A stretch of 64,000 bases of DNA from Neobittarella massiliensis (ex Bilen et al. 2018). GTDB taxonomy: Bacteria > Bacillota > Clostridia > Oscillospirales > Ruminococcaceae. Shown here piece by piece: positions 31,953 through 39,972 of this stretch. Location of the stretch: positions 1-64,000 of the forward strand of contig NZ_OKQO01000010.1 of assembly GCF_900289145.1 (NCBI RefSeq), given 5' to 3'. The notes below the pieces were generated by a model, which was not told the DNA's origin, searched no databases, and saw only the letters and a list, made by a program, of their open reading frames with translations. Position numbers and translations under genes: made by a program. Positions within the stretch are counted from its first letter, which is position 1. Every line of letters begins with the position of its first letter.

Positions 31953-33170
31953 TTAGGCCTTATAGACCTTGCCGCCTTTCATGACGAAGTTGCAGCGCTG
32001 CATAGACGAGATATCGGCGAAGGGATCGCCGTCAAAGGCGGCGATATCGGCCAGCTTGCCCGGCTCTACGCTGCCGACTTTATCCTGCCAGCCCAGCAGC
32101 TGGGCGTTGGTGGCGGTGGCCGCCTGCAGCACCTGGGCCACAGTAAAGCCGAAATCTACCATGAGACTAAACTCGTAGGCCTGTTTGCCGTGGTAGTTAA
32201 AGGAGGTGCCGGCATCGGTGCCAAAGCAGATCTTTACCCCCGCCTGGCGGCACTTGCGCAGGTTTTCGCGGTGGCCCTGCAGGCAGCGGACCGATTTTTC
32301 GACCACCTCGGCCGGCAGGCCGGCAGCCACGCCGTTTTCGTTGATGCGCTGGCCGGCGATGATGGTGGGCACCAGGTAGGTGCCGTGCCGTGCCATCAGC
32401 TCTACACATTCATCGTCCATGAGCATGCCGTGCTCGATGGAGGTGATGCCGGCACGGATGGCATTTTTGATGCCCTGCGCGCCGTGGGCGTGGGCCGAGG
32501 AGATGCGGCCGCGGCTGTTGGCCACGTCTAAAATGGCTTTCATCTCCTCAAAGGTGAGCTCGATGGCGCCGGGCTCGCCGGGGTTGCCCACCCCGCCGGT
32601 GGCCATGATCTTGATCTGGTCGGCGCCGTATTTGAGGTTGTAGCGGGCGGCGCGGCGGCCGGCATCCGGCCCGTCGATAATGACCCCCGACTGGCATTTA
32701 CCGGTGATCTGCGGCGCCAGCCAGCCGTCGGAATGGCCGCCGGTGGAGGAGATGGCCTCGCCGCTGACGAACATGCGCGGGCCGTCTATCTCGCCCCGGT
32801 CGATGGCGTTTCGCACGGCGATATCGGCAAAGCCGTAAGAGCCCTCGTCGCGGATGGTGGTGAAGCCGGCCATCAGGTCTTTTTTCGCCAGCAGCATGGA
32901 GCGGATGGTGAGGTCGCCGATGGTGCCCTTGTTGATGCAGTCCATAAACTCCACCTCACCGTCCCAAATGGTGTGGACGTGGGCGTCGATGAGGCCGGGG
33001 GTGACGAACTTGTCGCCCAGGTCGTAAACGGTGCAGCCGGCGGTATCGGCCTGCTCGACCGGGCAGACGGCGGTGATCTTTTCACCCTCAACGGTGACGG
33101 CCACCTTTTCTTTGACGGTACCGGTCGTGCTGCAAAACAGCTTGCCGCACAAAAGCACGATCTTATCCAT
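31953..33170 (-). CDS. Metal-dependent amidohydrolase, Xaa-Pro dipeptidase-like, copy 1
   Basis: 405 residues, ATG 33170 behind AGAAGGAGAAG. All ligands of the two-metal TIM-barrel site are present: GLIDAHVHTIWD (HxH), the carbamylated-lysine segment YGADQIKIMATGG, SSAHAHG, TSIEHG and CFGTDAG. The chain is flanked by the small beta-sandwich (LGDKFVTPG early, SVEPGKLADIAAFDGDP late). Similar enzymes split Xaa-Pro dipeptides or N-acyl amino acids. It shares most of its length with the protein encoded at 33678-34892, which is probably a duplicate with changed specificity. Confidence 0.85.
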   Translation of the reverse strand: MDKIVLLCGKLFCSTTGTVKEKVAVTVEGEKITAVCPVEQADTAGCTVYDLGDKFVTPGLIDAHVHTIWDGEVEFMDCINKGTIGDLTIRSMLLAKKDLMAGFTTIRDEGSYGFADIAVRNAIDRGEIDGPRMFVSGEAISSTGGHSDGWLAPQITGKCQSGVIIDGPDAGRRAARYNLKYGADQIKIMATGGVGNPGEPGAIELTFEEMKAILDVANSRGRISSAHAHGAQGIKNAIRAGITSIEHGMLMDDECVELMARHGTYLVPTIIAGQRINENGVAAGLPAEVVEKSVRCLQGHRENLRKCRQAGVKICFGTDAGTSFNYHGKQAYEFSLMVDFGFTVAQVLQAATATNAQLLGWQDKVGSVEPGKLADIAAFDGDPFADISSMQRCNFVMKGGKVYKA

Positions 33171-33247
33171 AAGCGCTTCTCCTTCTCTACTTTATAAAGT
33201 ATCGGCTCGTTTGCCCAGCCGGCAGTCCGTCGCCGCTGGGGAGAGCT

Positions 33248-33529
33248 CTAACCAAATATCTCTTCGAACAGAGCGTCCTGTTCGGGCAGGTGCACCGCAT
33301 AGCTCACCGCCACTTTGCCGCCGGTGGCGGCGATGACGGCGCGGGCCCCCGCCTCCTCAAAGGCGCCGCACAGCTCGATGCAGCGCACCCCGTCGGCGGC
33401 CAGCTGCTGCGCTGTTTGGCAGGCGTCTTCGATACTGGATACGCCGACGACCTGCACATCGCCGCCGTGCATGTCGGCGCGGTCGCGGCGGCTGTCGAAG
33501 TGGCCCATGAGCATATAGGCGAGTTTCAT
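33248..33529 (-). CDS. Small DUF6506-like protein
   Basis: 93 residues from an ATG at 33529, behind AAAGAGGTC. It starts MKLAYMLMGHFDSRRDRAD and contains VVGVSSIEDACQTAQQLAADG and CIELCGAFEEAG, a pattern I associate with a small alpha/beta family (DUF6506; from memory) with no known role. It stands between the two amidohydrolases on the same strand, with 77 bases to one and 149 to the other, the latter interrupted by a terminator, so it belongs with copy 1. Confidence 0.72.
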   Translation of the reverse strand: MKLAYMLMGHFDSRRDRADMHGGDVQVVGVSSIEDACQTAQQLAADGVRCIELCGAFEEAGARAVIAATGGKVAVSYAVHLPEQDALFEEIFG

Positions 33530-33627
33530 ATTTTAGACCTCTTTCTATCGGCGGAGCGCCGGTCACCTTTTCGACAAGCGGCGCCCGCACGCTTTTTTTA
33601 GCGGTGGGCCCCAAGGGGCATACAGCC

Positions 33628-33656
33628 AAAAAAGTGGCCGCTTGCAGGCGGCCACT
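33628..33656 (-). terminator. Terminator after amidohydrolase copy 2
   Basis: AGTGGCCGC and GCGGCCACT with a 6-base loop and six T residues on the minus strand. Confidence 0.85.
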
Positions 33657-33677
33657 CTGGCGGTTTAAAGCTGGGGT

Positions 33678-34892
33678 TTAGCCCTTATACACGACGCCGT
33701 CTTTCATGACGAAGGTGCAGTTTTCCATGGTGTGGATATCGTCGAAGGGGCTGACGTCGAAGGCGGTGATATCGGCCAGTTTGCCGGCCTCGATGGAGCC
33801 GACCCTGTCGTTCATGCGCATGAGCTCAGAGGCGACTTTGGTGGCCGACAGCAGGCTCTCGGCCACGCCGAAGTTGCCGTATTTCTGCATGAGGGCAAAC
33901 TCGCAGGTCTGGGTGCCGTGGTAGTTATAGTAGGTGCCGGCGTCGGTACCGAAGGCGATCTTTACGCCTTTGGCGCGGCATTTTTCCAGGTTCTTGCCGT
34001 GGTTGACCAGGCAGCGGGTGGCCTTCTCGACTGCCTCGGCGGGCAGGGAGTCGCCGTTCTCGACGATCTTGTAGGCCGCTACGATGGTGGGGACCAGGTA
34101 GGTGCCGTGCTCGGCCATCATGTCGATGCACTCGTCGTCCATCATCATGCCGTGCTCGATGGAGGTGATACCGGCCCTGATGGCGTTTTTGATGCCCACT
34201 GCGCCGTGTGCATGAGCCGAGGAGATGTGGCCGCGGCTGTTGGCCACATCCAGCGCCGCCTTCATCTCTTCGAAGGTGAAGTCGGGGGCGCCGGGCTCGT
34301 CGCCGATGGACATGACGCCGCCGGTGGCCATGAGTTTGATCTGGTCGGCGCCGTATTTCAGGGTGTAGCGGGCGGCATGACGGGCGCCGTCGGGGCCGTC
34401 GGAGATGAGGCCCATGGTGGTCTCGCCGTGGATGTCGGGGTTATAGTGGGAGTCGGAGTGGCCGCCGGTGGTGCCCAAGGGGCGGCCGGAGACCATCATG
34501 CGGGGGCCCACCACGTCGCCGCGGTTGATGGCATTTCTCAGCGCCACGTCGACAAAGCCGTAAGAACCCTCGTCGCGCACGGTGGTAAAGCCGGCCATCA
34601 GGTCTTTCTCGGCGTTTTTCATGCTGGCGAAGGCAAAGTCGCCGGCGGTCCAGGTGATCTGGGTCTCCATGCAGCCGGGGCGGCCGTCGAAAGCGGTGTG
34701 CAGATGGGTGTCGATCAGGCCGGGCATAACGAATTTATCCGACAGGTCGATGACCTCACAGCCGGCGCAGTCCACTGCCGCCGCGGGGGCGACTTCCACG
34801 ATCTTGTTGTCCTCGATGACAACAGCCATGTTCTCCTGTACGCGCTCGTCGGTGGCGGTAAAGAGCTTGCCGCATTTGATTACTTTTTTCAT
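33678..34892 (-). CDS. Metal-dependent amidohydrolase, Xaa-Pro dipeptidase-like, copy 2
   Basis: 404 residues; ATG 34892 is 8 bases from AAAGGAG, better than the GTG three codons earlier. Metal ligands: GLIDTHLHTAFD, YGADQIKLMATGG, SSAHAHGAVG, TSIEHGM and AFGTDAG. The stretches LMAGFTTVRDEGSYGF and DVANSRGHISSAHAHG are almost the same as in copy 1, so the two arose by duplication. Differences concentrate in the loop after GPRMMVSGRPLG and in the C-terminal third, where substrate contacts lie in this family. A transporter gene precedes it by 200 bases on the same strand. Confidence 0.85.
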   Translation of the reverse strand: MKKVIKCGKLFTATDERVQENMAVVIEDNKIVEVAPAAAVDCAGCEVIDLSDKFVMPGLIDTHLHTAFDGRPGCMETQITWTAGDFAFASMKNAEKDLMAGFTTVRDEGSYGFVDVALRNAINRGDVVGPRMMVSGRPLGTTGGHSDSHYNPDIHGETTMGLISDGPDGARHAARYTLKYGADQIKLMATGGVMSIGDEPGAPDFTFEEMKAALDVANSRGHISSAHAHGAVGIKNAIRAGITSIEHGMMMDDECIDMMAEHGTYLVPTIVAAYKIVENGDSLPAEAVEKATRCLVNHGKNLEKCRAKGVKIAFGTDAGTYYNYHGTQTCEFALMQKYGNFGVAESLLSATKVASELMRMNDRVGSIEAGKLADITAFDVSPFDDIHTMENCTFVMKDGVVYKG

Positions 34893-34988
34893 CTCAAACA
34901 CTCCTTTACAGTTTTACAGTACTGTGTGTATGGCAGGGCCGCGGCTGCGGCCCGATACAGCGATCCTTGATCCTTTAAAGGGCTAAAA

Positions 34989-35031
34989 CGAAGTTGTGCC
35001 GCCAGCGGCAGAGCGCGGGCGGCACGACTTA
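34989..35031 (-). terminator. Probable terminator of the transporter gene
   Basis: GTGCCGCC and GGCGGCAC around a 13-base loop, then AACTTCGTTTT on the minus strand. The tail is imperfect, so partial read-through into amidohydrolase copy 2 is likely. Confidence 0.5.
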
Positions 35032-35094
35032 TATGCTTTTCAAACTGCGCACTGTCGGGCAATATGCGCGCTGCGCGCATTGCTCAGGCAGTTT

Positions 35095-36306
35095 TTATTT
35101 GAAGATCATGGGGGCGATGATGCCGGCGAACACGACCGAGGCGATGGTGACGGTGGTGAAACCGCCGACCAGCATTTTGGGCAGCAGGATCTCGGAGACA
35201 GCTGCTTTCTCCTCGTCGGAGGCGTCGAGGCCGTTGGTGACCTCGTTGGTGATGACCTGGGTGCCGGGGTAACCGATCAGGGCGGTGAGGCCGATGGTGA
35301 TGGACATGGCCGGGGAGTAGCCCAGCAGTTTGCCGGCGATGACCGCGAATACGGCGATGCCGATGGAGCCCAGAATCAGGGTGCCGATGAGGGGATAGAT
35401 CATGCCCAGGAACGCCTTAAACGAGATGGAGGCGAAGCTGCCGGGGACGATGCTCATCAGGGCGATACCCACAAAGCCGTAGGCGTTGGCCTTGTTCAGG
35501 GCGTTCTTCTCGAGGAAGCCGAACTCGCAGAACAGGATGCCGAACAGCAGATAGGCGATGTTGGGGTTTAAGATGTAGTTGGTGGGGTTGGAGCCGGGGA
35601 TGGCGGTGAAGTTGGCCAGGATGGCGGCGATAGCGGCCACGATGGCCACGCGGCCGATGATCCAGCTGGAGGTGCTCAGGCTCTTGGGCATGGGGGGGAT
35701 GAAGCGCAGATTGATCTTCTTTTTCTTGTCTGCGCTGTCGCCGCTCAGGTCCAGCGTGCCGGATTTGACCAGCTTGTTGGCCTCTTTTTTCAGCAGGAAA
35801 GAGGCGATGGGCATACCGATGAACATCTGGAAGGCCACCACCAGCATGGCGAAACCGCCCAGCTCGGGTTTGCCGGCAGCGACTGCCGACTCGTTGGTGA
35901 TGACACCGGCGATAACGCCGCCGGCAATGGGCGAAGCAGCGCTCAGGGCGTACTCACGGCCGAAGAGCATGGTCGAAAGCGTAAAGCTGATGGCCGCCAA
36001 GCCGACCAGACCGATCAGGGCGATCAGGACGGTCTTCCACTCTTTTAACAGGTCCTCCAGGTTGATGATGGTGCCTACGTGTACCAGCAAAATAGCGATA
36101 CCAAAGGCGCTCATCATAGCCGGCAGGGTGGTGTCGGTCAGGGAAGAAGCGGGGATGATCTTGGTCCAGAAGCCAACCAGATACACGGCAGCGCCGATGA
36201 TGATGGATGAGACCAGACCTTTTGTTTTCTCTGCTACCAGGTCGCCGAACGCGAAAACGATCACGAATACGGCAAACGAGAATAGCGGCGTCCATAAGCT
36301 TTGCAT
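35095..36306 (-). CDS. Multi-spanning membrane transporter of uncertain family
   Basis: 403 residues from ATG 36306 behind AGGAGGATC. About ten to eleven hydrophobic segments are visible in two halves separated by a charged cytosolic loop near residues 178-205 (LLKKEANKLVKSG, then ADKKKKINLRF). Re-entrant-looking glycine-rich stretches occur at equivalent places in both halves (AGGVIAGVITNESAVAAG and IGYPGTQVITNEV), each with a TNE/ITNE motif, as in inverted-repeat secondary transporters such as the GltS type. I do not recognise a named family. Its codon use and position suggest it imports the substrate of the two amidohydrolases. Confidence 0.7.
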   Translation of the reverse strand: MQSLWTPLFSFAVFVIVFAFGDLVAEKTKGLVSSIIIGAAVYLVGFWTKIIPASSLTDTTLPAMMSAFGIAILLVHVGTIINLEDLLKEWKTVLIALIGLVGLAAISFTLSTMLFGREYALSAASPIAGGVIAGVITNESAVAAGKPELGGFAMLVVAFQMFIGMPIASFLLKKEANKLVKSGTLDLSGDSADKKKKINLRFIPPMPKSLSTSSWIIGRVAIVAAIAAILANFTAIPGSNPTNYILNPNIAYLLFGILFCEFGFLEKNALNKANAYGFVGIALMSIVPGSFASISFKAFLGMIYPLIGTLILGSIGIAVFAVIAGKLLGYSPAMSITIGLTALIGYPGTQVITNEVTNGLDASDEEKAAVSEILLPKMLVGGFTTVTIASVVFAGIIAPMIFK

Positions 36307-36360
36307 AAGGATCCTCCTACTCTTTTTGAGAATGACCGGCTTTGCCCGTCATTTTTCCAT

Positions 36361-36389
36361 AGTATAGCACGCGCATTTTTCGTTGTCAC
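36361..36389 (-). promoter_or_regulatory. Promoter of the transporter operon
   Basis: GTGACA (36384-36389), 17 bases ending in TGC, and TATACT (36361-36366). Confidence 0.7.
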
Positions 36390-36756
36390 CACTTTTAGTC
36401 CGATTTCGTCACATGTGTCAATTCATCACTTTCAACCAGTAAAATCGGCGGTAAAAATCACGTATTTTCAAAGTTTATTCATAAATTGATAACGGTTTGA
36501 CAATGTAATGTATTTTATACGCGCACACATTTGCCTTATACCGCACTTTTGTATTTGTTTAGAAAACACTTTCGTCCGTGACAGGACTACCGGCAGATCT
36601 TCCAGCGGAGATAGACCTAGTTCGTCAATGTGCACAGACCACATGGTGGAAAACCGCTGTTTTAGCAATTTTTGTTGTTTTTTGGTAAAAAAAGTTGCCA
36701 CATCGCTTTGTCACTGCAAAGTGCTGGAAGAACTGGGGCCAACTCTCAGTTTTGGG

Positions 36757-37175
36757 TGGGCATCGAGCGGGTTGGGGGCGGGGGACCTGACCGGGCGGTG
36801 GCGAGCAGCGGACGGGTTGGTACGGGACTTGACCGGGTGGCGGTAAGCGGGCGGGTTGGGTGTGAGGTTTAACCGGACGGCAGTGAGCGGGCAGGTTGGG
36901 TGCGGGAGACCTGCCGGGTGGCGGCGGGCAGTGGACGGGTTGGTACGGGACGTGCCCGGGCTGCGGTGAGCGGGCGGGTTGAGTGTGGGAGATCGGGCAG
37001 GTGGCGGGCAACGGGCGGGTTGGGTGTGGGGTTTAACCGGACGGCAGTGAGCGAGCGGGTTTAGTGCGGGGGATCGGACGGGCATGTTGGGAGTGGAGGA
37101 TCGGGCGGGCGGCGAGCAGTGGGTATGTTGGAGACGGGGGATCGGCCGGGTGGCGAGTGGGCAGCGACTGGAAAA
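36757..37175 (+). repeat. Degenerate tandem array, about ten copies of a ~40-bp G-rich unit
   Basis: Units are about 38-42 bp and recur with the landmarks GAGCGGGCGGGTTGGGTG, then a GGGA or TTTAACC segment, then CCGGGTGGC. Two unit subtypes repeat in the same order (a TTTAACCGGACGGCAGTGAG subtype appears twice), suggesting duplication of blocks as well as of single units. The plus strand is strongly G-biased with many runs of three or more G. Confidence 0.75.
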
Positions 37176-37332
37176 CTGTTCGGCAGCGACGGTGGCGGGC
37201 CGGTGGGGATCGGGTATATGGAGAAAAACGGCGGCAGAGCGGTACTGGGCATGTTGGCGGGGGCACAAGCCGGCCCGGGCGCTCATGCGCGCTTTGGCAG
37301 CCCGTGCCGGTAAACAAAGGCGGCGGTACGAT

Positions 37333-37363
37333 AAAAAAGAGCGCCCTGACGAGCGCTCTTTTT
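37333..37363 (-). terminator. Terminator of the gtrA-like gene
   Basis: AAAAGAGCGC and GCGCTCTTTT around an 8-base loop. Confidence 0.85.
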
Positions 37364-37379
37364 ATTTTGCTGATCTATA

Positions 37380-37829
37380 TCACCGGCGCTCGCCGGCGCT
37401 GTTTTTCTTGGAAAATATAATGAGGCAGCTGACCAGGTAGTTGAGGATGGCCGAGGTGGCGCTGGCGATGATCTTGGTCAGGTTTTTGTTGCCGTGCAGC
37501 AGGGTGACGAACACAAAGAGCATGACATTTTCGAGCAGGCAGGTGGCCAGACGGCTGCCTGCAAAGCGGCCCAGGTCGGCTGCGACCTGTTTGCCGGTCT
37601 GCCCGCGGGTGCCAAAGACGTACAGCTTGTTGGTAAAGAAGGCCGCGACCACGTACAGGACCCAGGCGACGGTATTGCTGACGAGGTAGTGCAGCCCCAA
37701 GGCGTTGGTCAGCAGCAGGTACACGCCCAAATTGAAAAAGGCGGTGATGGCCCCCCAGAACACGTAGCGCACAAAGCGGGGCAGGTCGTTTTTAATGTCG
37801 CCAAATACTTTGGCAGCCAGCTTTTTCAC
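37380..37829 (-). CDS. GtrA-family membrane protein
   Basis: 149 residues. GTG 37829 is chosen because CAGGGGGG lies just upstream and because the promoter at 37901-37929 would start transcription near 37894, downstream of the longer frame's first codon. Four membrane segments are seen: RFVRYVFWGAITAFFNLGVYLLL (split over about 16-38), LVSNTVAWVLYVVAAFF, a third near LENVMLFVFVTLL and ATSAILNYLVSCLIIF. GtrA proteins help move lipid-linked sugars or nucleotide-sugar precursors for surface glycosylation. No glycosyltransferase gene is adjacent. Confidence 0.85.
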   Translation of the reverse strand: MKKLAAKVFGDIKNDLPRFVRYVFWGAITAFFNLGVYLLLTNALGLHYLVSNTVAWVLYVVAAFFTNKLYVFGTRGQTGKQVAADLGRFAGSRLATCLLENVMLFVFVTLLHGNKNLTKIIASATSAILNYLVSCLIIFSKKNSAGERR

Positions 37830-37900
37830 CAGCAGCCCCCCTGTCAGCGCCCGGCTGGTGGGCCGGGTTTGAGATGTCGAATACTGTCGCGTTGACTGGC

Positions 37901-37929
37901 ATTGTACCACCGCCGGCAGCGGTTGTCAA
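37901..37929 (-). promoter_or_regulatory. Promoter of the gtrA-like gene
   Basis: TTGACA (37924-37929), 17 bases ending in TGG, TACAAT (37901-37906). Confidence 0.8.
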
Positions 37930-38041
37930 ATCGCAGCCGCTACCGGCGGCGTGCCGGTAGCGCGGCTCCCCTGCCCTGCTGCAGGACAGCCGGCGGCCTG
38001 GGCGGCAGGTGGCGGCAGCTGCTGCGCCGACCTGTCGGCGG

Positions 38042-38626
38042 CTACCGGGCGCTGCCGACGGCCAGCGCCCGCTGCATGATCTGCTGCACCACCGCGGTCT
38101 TGGCGTCGGCGTAGTGCTGCACGTGGCGCCACACCCGGGCGGCCAGCCGGCGCTTTGCAGCGGCGTACAGGTCGCGGTCTTCGGGGTGGGCGCGCAGCCA
38201 GTCGCGAAACAGCAGCATGCGCTGCGCCTCCTCTGACCCGACGGTGAACACGTGGATGTTGCTGTCGGTCCCGGGGCCTTTAAACATGCGGTGCTGATAC
38301 CAGTCCGGCTCGCGGATGCGCAGTGTGTAGCCGGCTTTTTGCATAGTGGGCAGATAGGCGGACTCGTCGGCCGAGTCGGCCACCAGCAACAGCATATCGA
38401 TGATGGGCTTGGCGCACAGGCCCGGCACCGAGGTGGAGCCCACGTGCTCGATCTGCCGGGCGCCGGCGCCCAGCGCGGCCTGTATGCGCTGCCGCTCGAC
38501 GGCGTACAGCCGGGGCCACTGGGTGTCGTATTCCTGCAAAAAGATGGTGCTGTTGTGGGGGACCCGCTCCCCCACGGTGACCTGGGCCAGCTCGGCGTCG
38601 CTGCGCTCTATCTTTGGTGATGGCAT
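38042..38626 (-). CDS. GrpB-family (UPF0157) protein
   Basis: 194 residues, ATG 38626 with AGGAGGTC upstream. The core IEHVGSTSVPGLCAKPIIDMLL (about 58-79, split) is the nucleotidyltransferase-like motif of this family, with the GSTSV loop and the DxL-type acidic residue. HVFTVGSEEAQRMLLFRDWL and the C-terminal helix are typical too. The group is related to antibiotic and small-molecule nucleotidyltransferases, but its substrates are unknown. It is a single gene, with gtrA on one side and the CD1247-type gene on the other. Confidence 0.85.
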   Translation of the reverse strand: MPSPKIERSDAELAQVTVGERVPHNSTIFLQEYDTQWPRLYAVERQRIQAALGAGARQIEHVGSTSVPGLCAKPIIDMLLLVADSADESAYLPTMQKAGYTLRIREPDWYQHRMFKGPGTDSNIHVFTVGSEEAQRMLLFRDWLRAHPEDRDLYAAAKRRLAARVWRHVQHYADAKTAVVQQIMQRALAVGSAR

Positions 38627-38674
38627 ATCGTATGACCTCCTATTGCGGGCTGCACCGCCGGGGCGGTACAGCAG

Positions 38675-38704
38675 AAAGAGAGGACCGGTATACCGGTCCT
38701 CTCT
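38675..38704 (-). terminator. Terminator of the CD1247-domain gene
   Basis: A continuous 14-bp self-complementary stem (AGAGAGGACCGGTA) without a real loop, followed by CTTTCT on the minus strand. Confidence 0.6.
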
Positions 38705-38736
38705 GTGCGCGATCTCGCTATTTTCGTGGCGGCGGA

Positions 38737-39192
38737 CTACTTGCAGTCGCAGCCCTCTTCGTGGCAGTCGCAGCCGCCCTCGGGCTCGTCCTCATCGTAG
38801 ACGAAATCCATATCGAACTCCAGCTCCTCGCCGCAGTTGGGACAGGGGATGCTGCCCAGGTCCAGCATGTCCTCGTCCACGCAGACCACTTCGCCGCAGC
38901 TGGGGCAGGTCACTTCGTACAGCTCGCCCTCATCGAAGTCTTCACAGCCGCAGTCACAGCCGTCCTCGTCTTCGCCGTAGAGGTCGTCCTCCACATCGGA
39001 CAGGTCCTCGTCGATCTCCTCGACCAGATCCATCACTTCGTCCAGATCTTCCTCGATGTCGTCGACAGTCAGCGCCAAATCTTCAATGATGTCCACCATT
39101 GCCGAAATCACTTTGACTTCTTTTTTGCCTTTGTCCAGTTCCAGGCCCTCCATCAGGCCTTTCAGGTAGGACACTTTTTCGTTTATTGTCAC
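38737..39192 (-). CDS. CD1247 N-terminal domain protein with zinc ribbon
   Basis: 151 residues, GTG 39192 behind AGGAGAGA. Residues 1-70 form a conserved helical region (NEKVSYLKGLMEGLEL, then a very acidic coiled-coil-like stretch with DDIEEDLDEV), residues about 90-135 a zinc ribbon (CPSCGEVVC, CPNCGEELE), and the tail is Cys/Asp/Glu-rich (CDCHEEGCDCK). This combination is common in Clostridia next to efp. Its role is unknown; the acid-rich, Cys-rich ends might bind metal. It follows efp on the same strand after 75 bases that hold a 7-mer array. Confidence 0.82.
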   Translation of the reverse strand: MTINEKVSYLKGLMEGLELDKGKKEVKVISAMVDIIEDLALTVDDIEEDLDEVMDLVEEIDEDLSDVEDDLYGEDEDGCDCGCEDFDEGELYEVTCPSCGEVVCVDEDMLDLGSIPCPNCGEELEFDMDFVYDEDEPEGGCDCHEEGCDCK

Positions 39193-39234
39193 TGCAATCT
39201 CTCCTGTCCTTATAAATTTGGATGCGCTTACTCC

Positions 39235-39262
39235 CCAGTATCCAGTAACCAGTATAGAGTAT
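39235..39262 (+). repeat. Array of four imperfect 7-bp repeats
   Basis: CCAGTAT, CCAGTAA, CCAGTAT and AGAGTAT head to tail, in the gap between efp and the CD1247-type gene. Confidence 0.7.
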
Positions 39263-39267
39263 GGGGC

Positions 39268-39825
39268 TTATGCGCGCTCCATATACTCGCCAGTGCGGGT
39301 ATCGATGCGGATCTTGTCGCCCTCGTCGAGGAACAGGGGCACGCGGATCTCGGCACCGGTCTCCAGAATGGCGGGTTTGGTGGTGTTGGTGGCCGTGTTG
39401 CCCTTAAAGCCCGGATCGGTCTTGGTGATCTCGAGATCGACGAAGAACGGGGGCTCTACGCCAAACACGTTGCCTTTGTAGGAGAGCACCTTCACGTCGG
39501 TGTTCTCTTTGACGAACTTGAAGTTGTCGCTGAGCACCGACTTGTTGATCGGCAGCTGCTCGTAGTTCTCGTTGTCCATAAAGTAGTACAGATCGCCGTC
39601 GCTGTACAAATACTGCATGTCGCGGCGCTCGATGTAGGCGGTGGGGTATTTCTCGGTGGGGTTAAAGGTCTTCTCGACCACGCCACCGGTGATGACGTTT
39701 TTGACTTTGGTGCGCACGAACGCGGCGCCTTTGCCCGGCTTTACGTGCTGGAACTCGATGACCTGCATCACGTTGCCGTCCATCTCGAATGTCACGCCGT
39801 TTCTAAAATCTCCCGCAGATATCAT
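39268..39825 (-). CDS. efp: Elongation factor P
   Basis: 185 residues, the full EF-P length. EF-P enters the ribosomal E site and relieves stalling at polyproline stretches. The three beta-barrel domains are visible, with the domain I tip loop KPGKGAAF (30-37) carrying the Lys that is modified in many bacteria. The C-terminal domain contains [17 protein letters not shown] and ends in the [16 protein letters not shown] motif that marks the family. It has a near-consensus promoter of its own, downstream of the peptidase gene. Confidence 0.96.
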   Translation of the reverse strand: MISAGDFRNGVTFEMDGNVMQVIEFQHVKPGKGAAFVRTKVKNVITGGVVEKTFNPTEKYPTAYIERRDMQYLYSDGDLYYFMDNENYEQLPINKSVLSDNFKFVKENTDVKVLSYKGNVFGVEPPFFVDLEITKTDPGFKGNTATNTTKPAILETGAEIRVPLFLDEGDKIRIDTRTGEYMERA

Positions 39826-39855
39826 TGTTGACCTCCATACTCATAGTTCTATCTA

Positions 39856-39884
39856 ATTCTATCCTATCTCGGTCGCTTTTTCAA
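39856..39884 (-). promoter_or_regulatory. Promoter of efp
   Basis: TTGAAA (39879-39884), 17 bases, TAGAAT (39856-39861). Confidence 0.75.
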
Positions 39885-39972
39885 CCCCGAGTTTGTGGAT
39901 AAGCGCATAAACAGGCCACTTTTCGGGGTCCGGGCGGCCGATGTGTCCGCAGTGGACGGACAGGCAGCACCG

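Larger units (their letters stand above)
36307..37379. other. 1.07-kb gene-free region
   Basis: From 36307 to about 36750 it is A+T-rich and holds the transporter promoter; from about 36757 to 37175 it is a G-rich degenerate tandem array; the GtrA terminator lies at 37333-37363. Open frames exist on the minus strand through the array but are Pro-rich repeat translations without ribosome sites. Confidence 0.65.

Noticed and set aside
36468-36701. 77-codon minus-strand frame
   Set aside because: No ribosome site, A+T-rich context, no family resemblance; it overlaps only promoter-distal intergenic DNA.
36711-37286. Proline-rich minus-strand frames through the 40-bp array
   Set aside because: They are translations of G-rich repeats, overlap each other in different frames and lack ribosome binding sites.
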